From Margaritifera margaritifera (taxonomy: Eukaryota; Mollusca; Bivalvia; Unionida; Margaritiferidae): a stretch of DNA of 64,000 bases. The DNA lies in NCBI GenBank assembly GCA_029931535.1, contig JAQPZY010000962.1:124001-188000 (forward strand), in the 5' to 3' direction. The number at the start of each line of letters is the position of its first letter. The first letter of the stretch is position 1. A program made the position numbers and the translations under genes. The notes beneath the pieces were generated by a model. That model had not been told where the DNA came from. It saw nothing but the letters and a program-made list of their open reading frames with translations, and did no database searches. Shown in pieces: positions 11,225 to 22,949 of the stretch.

Positions 11225-11340
11225 CTGAAGTGTTCTGCCCATCTTTGATGTATCTTTTCTTTGTCAGTGAGCAGCGTGGCGCTGTCAGCACTCAGCATTG
11301 GAAATGTTCCTGATAACGGCGGCCCGTAGATTGTCTTCAA
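11225..11340 (-). pseudogene. LINE EN-RT linker, joined directly to RT
   Basis: Encodes 'GTFPMLSADSATLLTDKEKI' and HQRWAEHF, the conserved segment just before the RT domain. Immediately after it, reading changes phase and resumes at QCGFRKGR. The intervening RT N-terminal part is absent here but partly present in the neighbouring fragment at 12800-13020. Region 11340-11650 carries the poorly conserved rest of the linker. Confidence 0.75.
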
Positions 11341-11651
11341 GCATCATAGAAGTTCTTCATGTCATTCATGTCTGCGTAGGACTGAATCTCATCTGCCTTG
11401 TTGCTCAGCCACGAGTCTTGCAACTCTCTGAGTTTGCATTGGACATTCCTCTTGATGTTGTTGAAGGCTGCCTTCTTAGATGATGAAGTGTTATCTTCTG
11501 AATAGGCCTATTGTTGCCGATGTTTCTCATTTAGAAGTCTCTGTATGGCAGCATCGTTCTCAACAAACCGGTCTTGGTATTTACATGTGGTTGGACTGAG
11601 GGTTTTGGATGCAGTTGAGTACACAGGGTCTCTGAAAGATGCCCAGTTTTC

Positions 11652-12458
11652 CTAGACAGTCTCGGAGTCTGTATCATTTGTATCCAGTTGGCTGCACAGT
11701 TCTGCGACAAATGCCTGTTTCACATTCTCCTGTTTCAATTTGGCGACATTAAGTTTTTTGGGCACTATTTTGCCCTGTGGTTGTCTGCTAGACTGAATCA
11801 GGATATTGAGCTTGGAGACTATGAGCCTGTGGTCAGTCCAGCATTCTGCATTTCTCATGGCCTTCGTCACTCGGACATCTTGCCTGTCTCTTCTCCTGAC
11901 GATGACATAGTCAATAAGATACCAGTGCTTGGAGAGTGGGTGCATCCAAGACGTCTTGTTGCGGTTTGTCAGGCGGAATACTGCATTGGTGATTAGGAGG
12001 TCATGTTCAGCGCATTTTCTCAGTAGGAGGAGTCCGTTGTTGTTGCATTTGCCAAATCCATTTATGCCAATAACACCAGGACATGTCTGGTGATATGTCC
12101 CAACTTTAGCATTGAAATCACCAAGGATGATGAGCTTGTCTGCCTTTGGTACTTCTGCAATAAGAGTCTCCAGGTCTTCATAAAATTTGTCCTTGATCTC
12201 ATCTGGGTTGGTCATGGTTGGTGCATAGGCGCTTATGATAGTTGCATGTCTTTGTCTGGACAGTGGGAGTCTCATTTGCATTAGTCTTTCATTCATGCCC
12301 TTTGGAAGATTTGTGAGTTTGCTAACTAGCTGTGATTTGATGGCAAACCCAACATCATTTTTGCATCGCTCTTCTTTACTTCGGCCACTCCAGAAGAAGG
12401 TGTAGCCGAATCCTACTTCGGTAAGTTGTCCTTCCTCAGCTAGGCGAGTTTCGTTCAT
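11652..12458 (-). pseudogene. LINE apurinic-type endonuclease domain
   Basis: A 268-codon frame with all expected endonuclease signatures in order: NETRL (catalytic Glu), 'IISAYAPT', 'LIILGDFNAKVG' (Asp/Asn), 'DLLITNAVF', 'TSWMHPLSKHWYLIDYVIV' (Asp) and 'WTDHRLIVS' (Asp-His). The enzyme nicks target DNA to prime reverse transcription. It is the best-preserved part of the element. The true start lies upstream near 12590 (TIGAWNVRTLM...). A one-base insertion before NETRL breaks the frame and happens to create the ATG that opens this ORF. Confidence 0.85.
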
Positions 12459-12799
12459 GGGCTGCTATTTGGATGTTGAGTCTGGCCAGTTCTATACCAG
12501 CTAGAGCTGTTCTTCTCTGGTCTATCTGTTGATGTACTGTCCATTAGTGTGCGTACGTTCCAGGCACCGATGGTGAGTTGCGTCACCTTTGTCTTCTTTT
12601 TAGGTTTTCGACCGCTAAGGTGGTATCTCCTTCAGCCTCGGTGTGTTGACCAGGGTTAAGGTGAAACATGCAATCTTTAGGGCACCTGTTCTAACCCGTT
12701 GCGCATGGCACGGAGCTGAGCAGTGTGATCCTAAAAGGGGCTGCTCGGTCATCCAGGGGGCTGCCGAGTTCCATTGCTGCTTCAATCCTGGTATAGCAT

Positions 12800-13400
12800 G
12801 TGCTCCAGGTGTTTTACCATTTGACAGCAGATTGATTGCTTTCACAGTTTCAGTCATCGTTGGAGGATCAGCAAGTGATACGTTGATTTCAGCTTGGGTT
12901 AGTCAATCAATTGCCTCCTCACTGATAGATGACTGTTTATTGAGAATGTTGTTGAAGTGTTCTGCCCATCTTTGACGTATATTTTCTTTGTCAGTGAGCA
13001 GCGTGGCTCTGTCAGTGAAAAGCGACCCTTATGCCCTGAGTCGCCTTTGTGCAGGTCTACAGCTACAGCTCCCAGTGTATACAAACCTGCTGCTTTCCCG
13101 CAAGCCCATCACCACAGCACTTGAAGGTATCTGGTGTGGGGGAGGGGAATAGTGTTATGACTTGCGCGTGAGTTGGATATAAGTGAGGGATTCGACCTCA
13201 TTCTCTCGTCTGAGCATATCTACTCGGCCGCCTGATCCACCAGAATGGACTTTCCAGAGGAATCCAGGTGTAGCTGTCCACTCTGGATCAACAGTCACAT
13301 TTAGTACTGTCTACTGTTACTTGAGGTAGCAGGCGATGCCTGATCTGACTTAGAGGCAGATTAGTGCTAATGAGGTGGATGCCGCCCATTTAGTGAAGCT
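12800..13400 (-). mobile_element. Second, rearranged copy of the same LINE (5' region plus RT N-terminus)
   Basis: On the minus strand, 13020-12940 repeats the linker found at 11225-11290 ('ACTGACAAAGAAAAT', 'AGATGGGCAGAACACTTC'). It then continues into a piece lacking from the main copy: 'SISEEAID', 'PPTMTETVKAINLLSNGKTP', the start of the RT domain. At about 12790 this joins the 5' end of the main copy. Upstream, 13400-13020 looks like LINE 5' leader sequence (no stop-free frame) joined abruptly to the linker. The arrangement suggests a nested or template-switched insertion. Confidence 0.6.
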
Positions 13401-15895
13401 GTTTTCTGTTTTCACACAAACCAGCTACTTTCGTATATGTGCATCACTACCAACTCTATCTTGAAGGCAAATCATTCGATAATCATCAGGTCAAATCATA
13501 TCTTTATTGACATAAAATCTCCCTAGGTTGTTGCCAATATATTTACGTTTTTTCTTTTTCCACCATTCTGTTTGACTATTTGCATATTCCGGAAAGTCCC
13601 AAATAGTCTGAAGTAATTGAGAAATCTTAAAATTTCGTAAGAATAAATCGGCTAAAATCTCATTAACCAATGTTACTAAACATTTGTGAAAATTGTGATG
13701 AACCACGGTACATGATTACGAAATACACAAACTAAAATCGCTATAAGTTTTATTGGACCACATATCGATTACTATGATTTTTAAGTCGGGCCACATCAAA
13801 TAAGAATATAGTTTATTTTGTGCGACATAGATCTGTACTGTGTATTTAATGCGTGTCATAATTCCACTTCAAAGAAATAGCAACTCTATCTTCCACTATG
13901 CCGTCGAAAATCTTTGAGCACTGAGCCACGCTAAAACTTGTTAAATGGAAATCGTTTCTATCATTTCAGAAACATTTTAGTAACATCATATCATGCTTCC
14001 ACTATATCAGCTTACAACCATGTGCAGTCATGTGGTTTAATTTTCTTTGTTACCTTTACGCAGGTTCTACATTGCATTATGAAAGTAGAGTCCGACTATT
14101 GTACAATGCAGAATCTGGACATGAAATGCAATTCGTTTTGTGTTGACGCTGCAAAGAAAATATGTAACTTGAGGCATGATTTTATGGTTCTCATAATAAA
14201 TAGTAATTAGTGCTATTAATGTACACCAGAATTAAAGAAGGGGGAGAGGGTAAGCTATGGTGATTTCCAATACGTTGTTCTTCACACAGGTGTATCACGG
14301 TATCACGATGCAAGCAAATCGACAACATTGTCAGCGTGGTAAATGCAACTATAATCAGTTCTTTTCAAGGTGGTATAAATGCAGTAATCAATTGATTAAA
14401 ATTTTTAGACTGAATCGTCTCCTGTTGAAGCATGTTCGAATTAGCTTTTCAGTTGTCAGTTTAGAATGTCGTGTCATTAAGGTCGAATATGAGAAAGAAT
14501 CATGAAAAATCGGAGGCATTGATTTCACTTTCATTGATAAATTGAAATGTCAACTGGAAAATAATATTGATATATAGCCAAATAAAATAAGCTGTTGAAA
14601 TATCCGTATTGATTTACTGATAGTGGGCGATTGTATTTAGATAAACGAATTAGACAGTAGTTGTTGTAGGTGGGCGCTATTCGACTTTGATATTCACAAT
14701 TCACAACTGCATGACGGTCTATTTACTATTCCATGATATTATAAACCCAGCATGTTTTATATTATGTGGTATGTTAGATCTAATCGGTATGAGTAGAACT
14801 TTATTTCCGTTTAGTAATGAATATATTGGCCTGACAAATGAAAATTCACTGGAATGTGTAGTCGAGATAGTGAAGATCATGGTTTAATTCCACACCCGAG
14901 AAAGCGCACGTTCGACTAGCGAAGGAGACGGTGATAGATCATAGAATTGGGAATGATTTTGATAATCCTGATAAAGAGGTATATTGATGAAAAGGAACTT
15001 GTACCCAAATTCCTAATGCATAAATAATATGATAATACTGATGAATAAGTAATCGATAGATAGATAGTACTTTAGGTGGAATTACATTTGTTTCATAAAT
15101 CATAAGTTTTCATTTGAACTCTGTTGATGGAGTTTGCAAATCATTTTTGAGGACAGCTACTGACAAAGAAATGGCAAACATGACATTCAGTCCATAAGTG
15201 CATTATCATAAGCAGATTATGGTTGTCCTAAAGAAAGACTGAAAAGAACATGAAGAAGAAGAAAAAGATGAAAAGAACACAAATATTTACAGAACAAGTT
15301 AAAGTAATAATCAGCATGCAAATTAATATGATTATTCAAGGGTAGTTAAAGAATCAGCTAAGAGCTATTTATGGAAAACAACCTGCTCAATTGAAAGAGA
15401 AGAAATAAGATCCAAGTTTTAAGGAAAAGAAGTTGTCTATCAACAAATAGGAAAATGTATACATTGCAAATAATCTTGTCTATAATTTTCATGTGATCCA
15501 GTAATACCACAGAGGTCGATTCAGCTTTAGATTTTCTACGAAATCGTTGAAAGATATAATATATTTTTAAGGAAGACTATATTACCCCTACAAATCCTTA
15601 GAACTAGTTTGGAAGTGCGCATGCCAAGTTATGAAGATTTAGAGTGGAGAGGAATATGTGTATTTCGTGTTTCGCACTTCATTAGTAAGATTTATTTTCT
15701 GATTTTTGACATTTTTTTAGTCCAGAAAACTCAAGCAATTTATAATTTATTTACACTTCATGCCTTGATTGCAGTTTCTGCTGTTTTGAATTTGTCTTTG
15801 TGTTTCACTTTGTTACTCACGTGCATGCATTCTGCGCGTTTCATGCTGTGTGAAGTAACCATTGACGTATAGTAAGAGGAAATTAGAGGAGTGTC
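13401..15895. other. Unassigned AT-rich DNA
   Basis: Several short open frames (13938-14210, 14257-14505, 15609-15872 and others) were read. None has a recognisable domain, several begin at non-ATG codons and none has convincing splice sites. A purine-rich AAGAAGAAG stretch lies near 15250-15285. No RNA gene or clear repeat is seen. Confidence 0.4.
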
Positions 15896-16672
15896 ATGAG
15901 GGATCCACTCAGAGAATCCATAGCCGTAGGGGTTCTATGGGCGATTTCTGACCGGAGCATATTGCTGCCATCCAAGGAAAAGTTTCTGGCACAACAGTTA
16001 ATATCTCTGAACTGTTTTGTACGCCACAGTGTCTGGTCCGCTCTATCTACATGCATTTATTCCTACTGGAAAAGTCTTTGGAGAGCCGTTGTAACCCTTG
16101 AAAGAGGGAAATGCAGTCCAAAACTACAGATAGCTCAGCTTAAATCCAAAGTGGTAGTATTAGAGATCTTTGGAATCTGAAGTTGATAATTTGGAAAAGT
16201 ATTCACAAAGAGACTGCTAATAACATTCCAACATCCTGCCAGACTACAATCACATTTATTCGGCTGTCATAGATGTTTGCCCACAGATTGGAGTAAATTT
16301 CACTAAATCTGATATTTCCAGATCCCATCCGCTATATAGGCCCAGAAATGGAGTCGAAGAGATTTGCGTAAAGTTTGTTAGTTACCGAAAGTGGATTGAG
16401 GTATATTCAAACAAGAAACATCTGATAAACCTTGACGGAATGATGTCTGTATTGAGCATCTGACCTCTAGCAGAGTTTCGATGGTCAAGCAACTGGCTGA
16501 GATGAAGAAAGATAAGAAGATGGCAGCATACATTATAATAGATAGTAAAATCTATTACATGGAAAGGAAGCATGATGCTAAGACCGAGATAAAGTCAGAC
16601 AAAGATGTACATGACCTCAAAACCAGACTTGGAATTCAGTTTCTTGACAGCCAAGAACCTGACACCCGTTAA
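15896..16672 (+). pseudogene. LINE ORF1-like (coiled coil plus RRM) pseudogene
   Basis: The first frame ends in a coiled-coil type stretch (LERGKCSPKLQIAQLKSKVV). Another frame at about 16258-16475 reads 'AVIDVCPQIGVNFTKSDISR' followed by 'SHPLYRPRNG', 'ICVKFVSYRK' and 'EVYSNKKHL', a typical RNA-recognition fold of LINE first-ORF proteins. A third frame (16481-16672) gives 'SSRVSMVKQLAEMKKDKKMA' and 'IKSDKDVHDLKTRL'. ORF1 proteins coat LINE RNA. At least two frameshifts and a stop interrupt it. No matching ORF2 follows within this stretch, so it is a fragment. A domesticated origin is not supported. Confidence 0.7.
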
Positions 16673-16904
16673 TGTAGTAAAACAAAATTACTTTAACATG
16701 AACCTGGCCATTTAACTCTGTCTATATTTCCTTTCTTTTTTTTCTTTTTTTCTTATGACGGCAAGAATCGTACGAGTTCTGTTTTTCTGTATGTCCTCCA
16801 TGAGTCTTTTTAATACCTACTGAATGCGTTTCAAACTAATAACATGTTTTTAATCTTGACTGCTTCAATAATTTAACTTACTAATGCACACATTGTGCAA
16901 TTAT

Positions 16905-17200
16905 AGTTGTTGTTGTTGTTGTTATCATCGCACAATAATACTGCTGTCCTTGCTGCTGATATATATATATATATATATATAATATATGTGTATGTCTGTG
17001 TCTGTGTGTGTGCTTGCATGTGTGCATGCGTGTGTGAGTGATTACAATAATACTGCTGTCCTTGCTGCTGATATAATATATATGTGTGTGTATGTCTGTG
17101 TCTGTGTGTGTGCTTGTGTGTGTGTGTCTGTGTGTATGTGTGTGTGCTTGTGTGTGTGTGTGTCTGTGTGTATGTGTGCGTGCGTGTGTGAGTGATTTCA
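16905..17200. repeat. Compound (TA)n/(TG)n microsatellite with duplicated unit
   Basis: 'AATAATACTGCTGTCCTTGC' occurs at about 16935 and again at about 17045, each followed by (TA)n and then (TG)n-rich sequence with TCTG interruptions. The Thr/His-rich and Val/Cys-rich open frames on both strands here are artefacts of the repeat. Confidence 0.9.
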
Positions 17201-17274
17201 AACACCACTACACAAATTCTCAACTGAATTAGATTCTCAAAAACTTGTTTTACTCTCTAGGATATGATCAGCTC

Positions 17275-17402
17275 GTATTTCACTTTAGGGATATCTGGGG
17301 TATATTGTCTTTATGATCAGATTGCTGTCCATATCCCGTGTTTCACTTTAGGGATATCTAGGGTATATTGTCTTTATGAGCAGATTGCTGTCCATATCTT
17401 GG
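17275..17402. repeat. Two-copy 63 bp direct repeat
   Basis: CACTTTAGGGATATCT starts at 17281 and at 17344. Both copies continue through 'GGGTATATTGTCTTTATGA' and 'CAGATTGCTGTCCATATC' with only two or three differences. Confidence 0.85.
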
Positions 17403-17986
17403 AACATACAGACTATTAATTGATCTGAGACATATTGGTCATGTAATAGTACTCATTCACGCAAAACATACTTTCTAAAGATTATGCTCATTTATTATAT
17501 TCAATGTAGGTCTTACAAGTGCTAGTCAAGTTTGCAATACTAGCTCTACCCCATCTTCAGGAGCAACCTAGTCCCATTCTTATGGATCTTTGACCATGAT
17601 AATCCCGGTTTAGACACCACCACACCTTTCTTCATGTGTCAATGTGCATGTAAATATAATTAACGTATCATCTGTAAATAAGTTTTGGTCTAGTGCAAGA
17701 AAATTTGATTTTGTGAACACATTTTGGATATGTCGTAACCATTCGTCTACAAAGGTTGTTTCTTTTTTTATTTCTTTTCTTCATGATTTAATTATTGTAT
17801 ATATCTATATAACAATATATGTATATACCCTGACATGATCAAACATATGTGTTAACATTGTATAATTCCAATTATTCTGAACTACTAAAACTCCTACTTA
17901 TGGTACAACCAAAATGTTTATGATGTAAAACCAGTCTAAATTCAAGCCTAAATACATGATTCAAATCATTTTTATGAAATATTGAT

Positions 17987-18090
<104 letters not shown>

Positions 18091-18412
18091 ACATGTTCAA
18101 ATCCATTGGTTAACTGTGCATAATGCCAACAAGTCAGAAGAAAAAAGAGAATCCTTCTATGATACAACCAAAATGCTTGTTATTGTAAAATCAGTTTAAA
18201 TACCAACTTGAAATCATTTGAAACAAATACTGACTGTTGTTTTACTGTAATGCTGTATTGAGCTATACGATGTGTAGTATAACATATATACAACCTACAC
18301 GTTATGTAATTCGTGTAATTAAATAATTCTCGCCAATGTAACAATAATCGTAACTGTCTCTCAACTGCTCATAACAAGTCCAATAATGCATATTAAACCT
18401 CTCTTTCCTTAA

Positions 18413-18431
18413 CTTCTCTCTCTCTCTCTCC

Positions 18432-18484
<53 letters not shown>
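18413..18484. repeat. (CT)n microsatellite
   Basis: About 70 bp of CT dinucleotides with a few C or T interruptions. Confidence 0.97.
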
Positions 18485-18487
<3 letters not shown>

Positions 18488-18739
18488 TCACCTGCAGTCT
18501 CAGTGCCCATCTCTTTGCTAGAAATCATTTTGTTGGACTGTTGATGCCCTTAGTTACACAGTTTGTTCCTTTTGATCCTGGGTAATGATTTAATACCCTA
18601 CAGGGCATAGATCGGTGTATTTTATCACAAATTTTATTCACCTTTTAGACTATTATATGAAATCCATTTAGATAAATATTGGCATATATTTTTCTCTTAT
18701 AAGGAAGAAGTGTCAATCAAATTTAGAATACAACAACAG

Positions 18740-20580
18740 GTTCTTGAGTTATTTTCTGAACATTTGTTTTATTTTTATTTGTTTTTTCATATGGTTGATA
18801 TCACGCCGAAAGGATATTGAAACCAGTCCTGATCCAAATCCTAATGAAAATTATTCATCAGGCTCTATTTTCAATGTTCTTTCTATTTTGCATCTAAATA
18901 TGCGAAGAATAAACAATAAATTGATAAAAATTCTCAACATAGCCGAGGGTATGAAGAATCTTTGTTTCACGGAAATTCGCCTAGACCACAACGTAACTAC
19001 AGAGAGTACCCAAATCCACGAATATAGTAAGCCGTACCGGTCTGATGGATGAAGTCATGGTGGGGGTATCCTGGTTTATTGCATGGAATCATTATTATGC
19101 CGTTAAAAGAACCGACATTGAATCACAAATCGATTAAAATATTTGGGTTGAAGTTTTAATGAAACCATGTAAATACTTTTTTGTACTATATACCGCCCGA
19201 ACATTCGGATGAACTGTTGACTCTTAGTGTAGCATTAGATGAAACAGCACATGTCGTTCTTCTTGGTGACTGGAATGCAGATTTCCTAAATGTGTTACCA
19301 CCTGTTGTGGCTGATGTATTATCCGTTTTAATAAAACCTCCATAACACAATTACTGAACCGATTCGAATATCCCAGACTAGACGCTTCCTCCTGGATCCT
19401 GCAATTCATGCGGACTACACGAGTGTGATTGAATAGGGCGTAATTCATATTAAAATTTCTATCAGTCATCATGAAGCCACCTTTGTCGTTATAGATACAC
19501 ATGTTAAGGTAAGTTGTACTTTTACAATAGATCTTTTGATTTACAAAGCAGCGAATTTTGATGGACTAAGCGATCTTGTTAAAACAAAAAATTGGATTTA
19601 TCAGGCATGCAAAATGACTTCTACATCAACCTTTCTATATCTTGCTAAAAGATGTAACCCAACAAGAGGGTCACGATTAGGCCTACCGATAAACCGTGGT
19701 TTACATCAGAATGAAAGCGAGAGATGAAAAAATGAGACATGCTGAGGACTAAGGTCCTCAGAACCAAATCTCCAAAACCAGTATAAAAAAATTAGAATAA
19801 CCAAAGAAACAGAGTTACAAATTTGAAAAAATCAGGTATGGAAACATTTCTTCTCAAACTTGACGAAAATCGGGCTTCCCCGAAATTCTCAAATCCTCGA
19901 CTTTATTGGAAATTATAAGACAACAAGTACATTCAACAAAGTAATCGAACCTATTACCTCAGCCTAGTCTTACCTACCAATCATGTAACTTTGCGACAAA
20001 CACAGTGTCAGCTGCTGAACTCTTATTTTTGCTATTTCACGTTTAGAAAATAATTATAAACACAATTGCCGCATTTTGGGAAAATTCAATTTTTAAAACG
20101 TTTCGTGACCAAAATAGGCCTACCCACTTTCCGAAAGTCCTTATAGAGTCGGTATCAAACTATACCATCACGGCGTACAAGAAATGCAGACACTAGATCA
20201 AAGTGAAAGAAGAATGTATACAAATGTTCAGTGTCACTATGTGCCGATCACAACCAGGGAAGGATTTTAAAAAAAAGATAAAAGGTCTAGCAATATTTAA
20301 TCTTTGTAAATAGTAGTTTTACTTATTGACTTAAAGTAATGTTCCCTTTATACCTAATTTTGACTAATTCCTCAGACTCTCTACAACTTTCCCGTCAACT
20401 AGTCATTAATATGCTACCAAAGTTTATCGAGACACTGAACACACTTTCAGTCACATTGATACTAAAGAAATCACACCAATGACGTTGGAAGCTGCAATAG
20501 TTATAAATCCCACAACCACCACAACCCTCATCACCCGAAATCAAACTGCAAGGATTTTCATATTCCATGCACTTTCTAAA
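18740..20580 (+). mobile_element. Decayed LINE (jockey/CR1-like) endonuclease to RT-linker
   Basis: Scattered frames give an ordered LINE endonuclease. 'SILHLNMRRINNKL' and 'NLCFTEIRLDHNV' (18880-19000) are followed in another phase by 'HGGGILVY', 'VVLLGDWNADF' (about 19254) and 'RRFLLDPAIHADYTSV'. Then come the linker pieces 'TFTIDLLIYKAANFDGL' (19520 on), 'LPINRGLHQNE' and 'KPWFTSE'-like text near 19695. Further weak similarity to the RT-proximal linker extends to about 20580. The clade is uncertain within the jockey/CR1/L2 group. Many frameshifts and stops show an old, dead copy. The RT catalytic core is not found, and the copy ends at the 40 bp minisatellite. Confidence 0.7.
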
Positions 20581-20590
20581 TACGATTCTG

Positions 20591-20910
20591 GGTAATCAGC
20601 CTCCAGTATCAGCCAATATTGTCCTATATTTGTAATCAACCTCCAGTATCAGCCAATATTGTCCTATATTTGTAATCAACCTCCAGTATCAGCCAATATT
20701 GTCCTATATTTGTAATCAACCTCCAGTATCAGCCAATATTGTCCTATATTTGTAATCAACCTCCAGTATCAGTCAGTATTGTCCTATATTTGTAATCAAC
20801 CTCCAGTATCAGTCAGTATTGTCCTATATTTGTAATCAACCTCCAGTATCAGTCAATATTGTCCTATATTTGTAATCAACCTCCAGTATCAGTCAATATT
20901 GTCCTATATG
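20591..20910. repeat. 40 bp minisatellite, 8 copies
   Basis: CTCCAGTATCAG recurs at 20601, 20641, 20681, 20721, 20761, 20801, 20841 and 20881, exactly every 40 bp. Unit variants are arranged in blocks: copies 1-4 have AGCCAATATT, 5-6 have AGTCAGTATT and 7-8 have AGTCAATATT. Confidence 0.97.
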
Positions 20911-21738
20911 TTTGATTAGAATTAAAGGTAACCGCATAAGCTGTTGATTAGCGCTATTTTAAATGTCATATAAATTCCTGTTGAAGTTTTCCTATACTAT
21001 TGAGCGCGGTCCTTTAGATATATATATTTTACGTAATTGGATGTCTAGTCAAAAGAGTAAATAAACCGAGAAGTACTCCGAGTTTAGAATTCAAGGAGCC
21101 TAATTTTTGAATTACCTACATACAAATTTTGCTGGGCTCATCGTTTCCTTTTTGCAACACGAATAAACGATTATGCCTGCTATAGGTTATTTGGAACAAT
21201 GCGTTTATTTTCATTGCATCATAAAGATTCACATGGAAGTAGGTCGTTTTTTTAAACATTTTATGGTCTAAAGAAAAAATGAAAGAGCGAATTCTTGGCT
21301 ATTTTTGTAACATTTTTGAAAAATTATTGTGTGGTCAAACATGAAGTTCTTCTAGGATATGCATTTCGAGGGCAGGATATTATCAAAATTATGCAAAATG
21401 TAAAATATTTCACTACTTTTTAATGAAACATTGAAAACCAAGGCAACTATGAACAGCGCAAAATGCAAGTTAAGGTAACTTATCACGTCTATTGAAGTAA
21501 TGTTTACGTGCGAGTTACGGTTATATTAAACCATCTCTCTCGACCTGAAAGAGTCTTGATTTAGGAAGCTAAACTAATGATTTTGCCCTTATACATTGAA
21601 TTGAAATATATATTATATTTATAGTGATTTATTCTTACATCCCCAATATACTTATATTCAATCATTCCAACGATACAAGATACAATTATAAACTATTTTC
21701 TATTTTATCCCAGTGGTTCAGGCAGTATACGAGACCGA
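20911..21738. other. Unassigned AT-rich DNA
   Basis: No gene, RNA or clear repeat is seen. Confidence 0.4.

Positions 21739-21811
<73 letters not shown>
21739..21811. repeat. (TA)n(GA)n compound microsatellite
   Basis: About 20 bp of TA followed directly by about 50 bp of GA. Confidence 0.97.
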
Positions 21812-21813
<2 letters not shown>

Positions 21814-22949
21814 CCAAATATTGCTAATTATGACCTTTTTAGAGATTTTTTTTCTTTCTTTTTTTATGTATGCTATATTTTTATCATTATTTAAGAATCC
21901 TTCAGTTTGAGAGCGTCAATATTTAAGCGCATGAATGTGTATATAGATATTAGGATTGGTTGGGTTAAAGAAATGATAATAAATTCCCCAAAAGAAGCAC
22001 TTTTAGTTCATCTTTAAAACACTATTTGATAATTCTGCATGTAAAATGAACATTGCATGTAGTTCGTCATTGTGGTCAATGGCAATTAAAACATAATCAT
22101 TATATCGATGCCATGATTGTCCATTATAAAATGATGACAAAGGATAAATGTTCGGTATAAGCAGTATAAACACTAAATGCAAAACTCACCATCTAAGTCA
22201 TCGTCGTAAGTCACAGACGAAAATAAGAGGTCATTGTGGTTGATGTATAATAGCTTATTTCATTGGCCTGTTGATGGCGTATATATATCTGTGTATGCAT
22301 ATTCAAGAAAAACGAGGAAATTGTATCGCAGGCAGCAACGGATGAAAAGGGAGCGTAGCGGATTTCTCCCTTGGCTTGCGACGATGCATCTAAGTGATTG
22401 CAAGTGTAACATTGGAATGTGTATGGTCAACTTGAGCGACAGAATGAGGCCTTGGAGACTGACTTTCGAATATAAAATTTACAATCATACTCATGAAGCA
22501 GCAAGGTTGCATTATTCAGAATGACTTTGCGATAATTGTACATCATTTAATGTTATCCGCATGTTTCAAGTAATGACAATCGACCGATATTTTTAACAAC
22601 AATAATAATTCAATATTCGAACTAATAAAAATTAAATAAATGCTATGTACTGTTTCATGTATTCACTTGGCTTAAAGATAACAAAACTAAAAGACTTTCT
22701 AAAAATTCTCAAATGGTCCATATGGCCGAGTTTATTCTACATGTATGATTGTAGACTTTACATGTTTCAAGGTACATCGGTATATAGCTAGATAAAGTGA
22801 ACGTCAATCATTCACTACCCCCCCCCCCATTGTCTTGTAACTCATAAGCATAGCCATTTGTGTAAACTCAAGGTTTAGTTTTGATGAAATCGAAGAAGTT
22901 GTCGAATACGGATGCCAAATTTACAATTGCGTATCCCTTCAGACTGATC
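21812..22949. other. Unassigned AT-rich DNA
   Basis: One 96-codon open frame (22234-22524) has no recognisable domain and is not clearly coding. A poly-C tract lies near 22820. Nothing else is supported. Confidence 0.4.

Larger units (their letters stand above)
9826..12800 (-). mobile_element. Non-LTR retrotransposon (LINE), RTE-like, internally deleted
   Basis: Read on the minus strand, the element runs from its 5' end near 12800 to its 3' end near 9830. The order is a basic leader (KKKTKVTQLTIGAWNVRTLM), an apurinic-type endonuclease, a linker ending in a conserved RWAEHF motif, a reverse transcriptase with FADD, and a C-terminal CCHH zinc finger. It then has a 3' UTR with 'GTCATGGTCATCTTCAAACT'. 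This order, and the similarity of its endonuclease to the 'craniofacial development protein 2-like' proteins of animal genomes, suggest an RTE-type LINE. Clade assignment is not certain. At about 3 kb it is nearly the full 5' to 3' plan but has two internal deletions, an in-frame TAG and frameshifts, so it cannot retrotranspose. Confidence 0.88.

Noticed and set aside
16873..17223. Overlapping Thr/His-rich and Val/Cys-rich ORFs on both strands
   Set aside because: They are produced by (TG)n/(CA)n microsatellite sequence and have no stops by composition.
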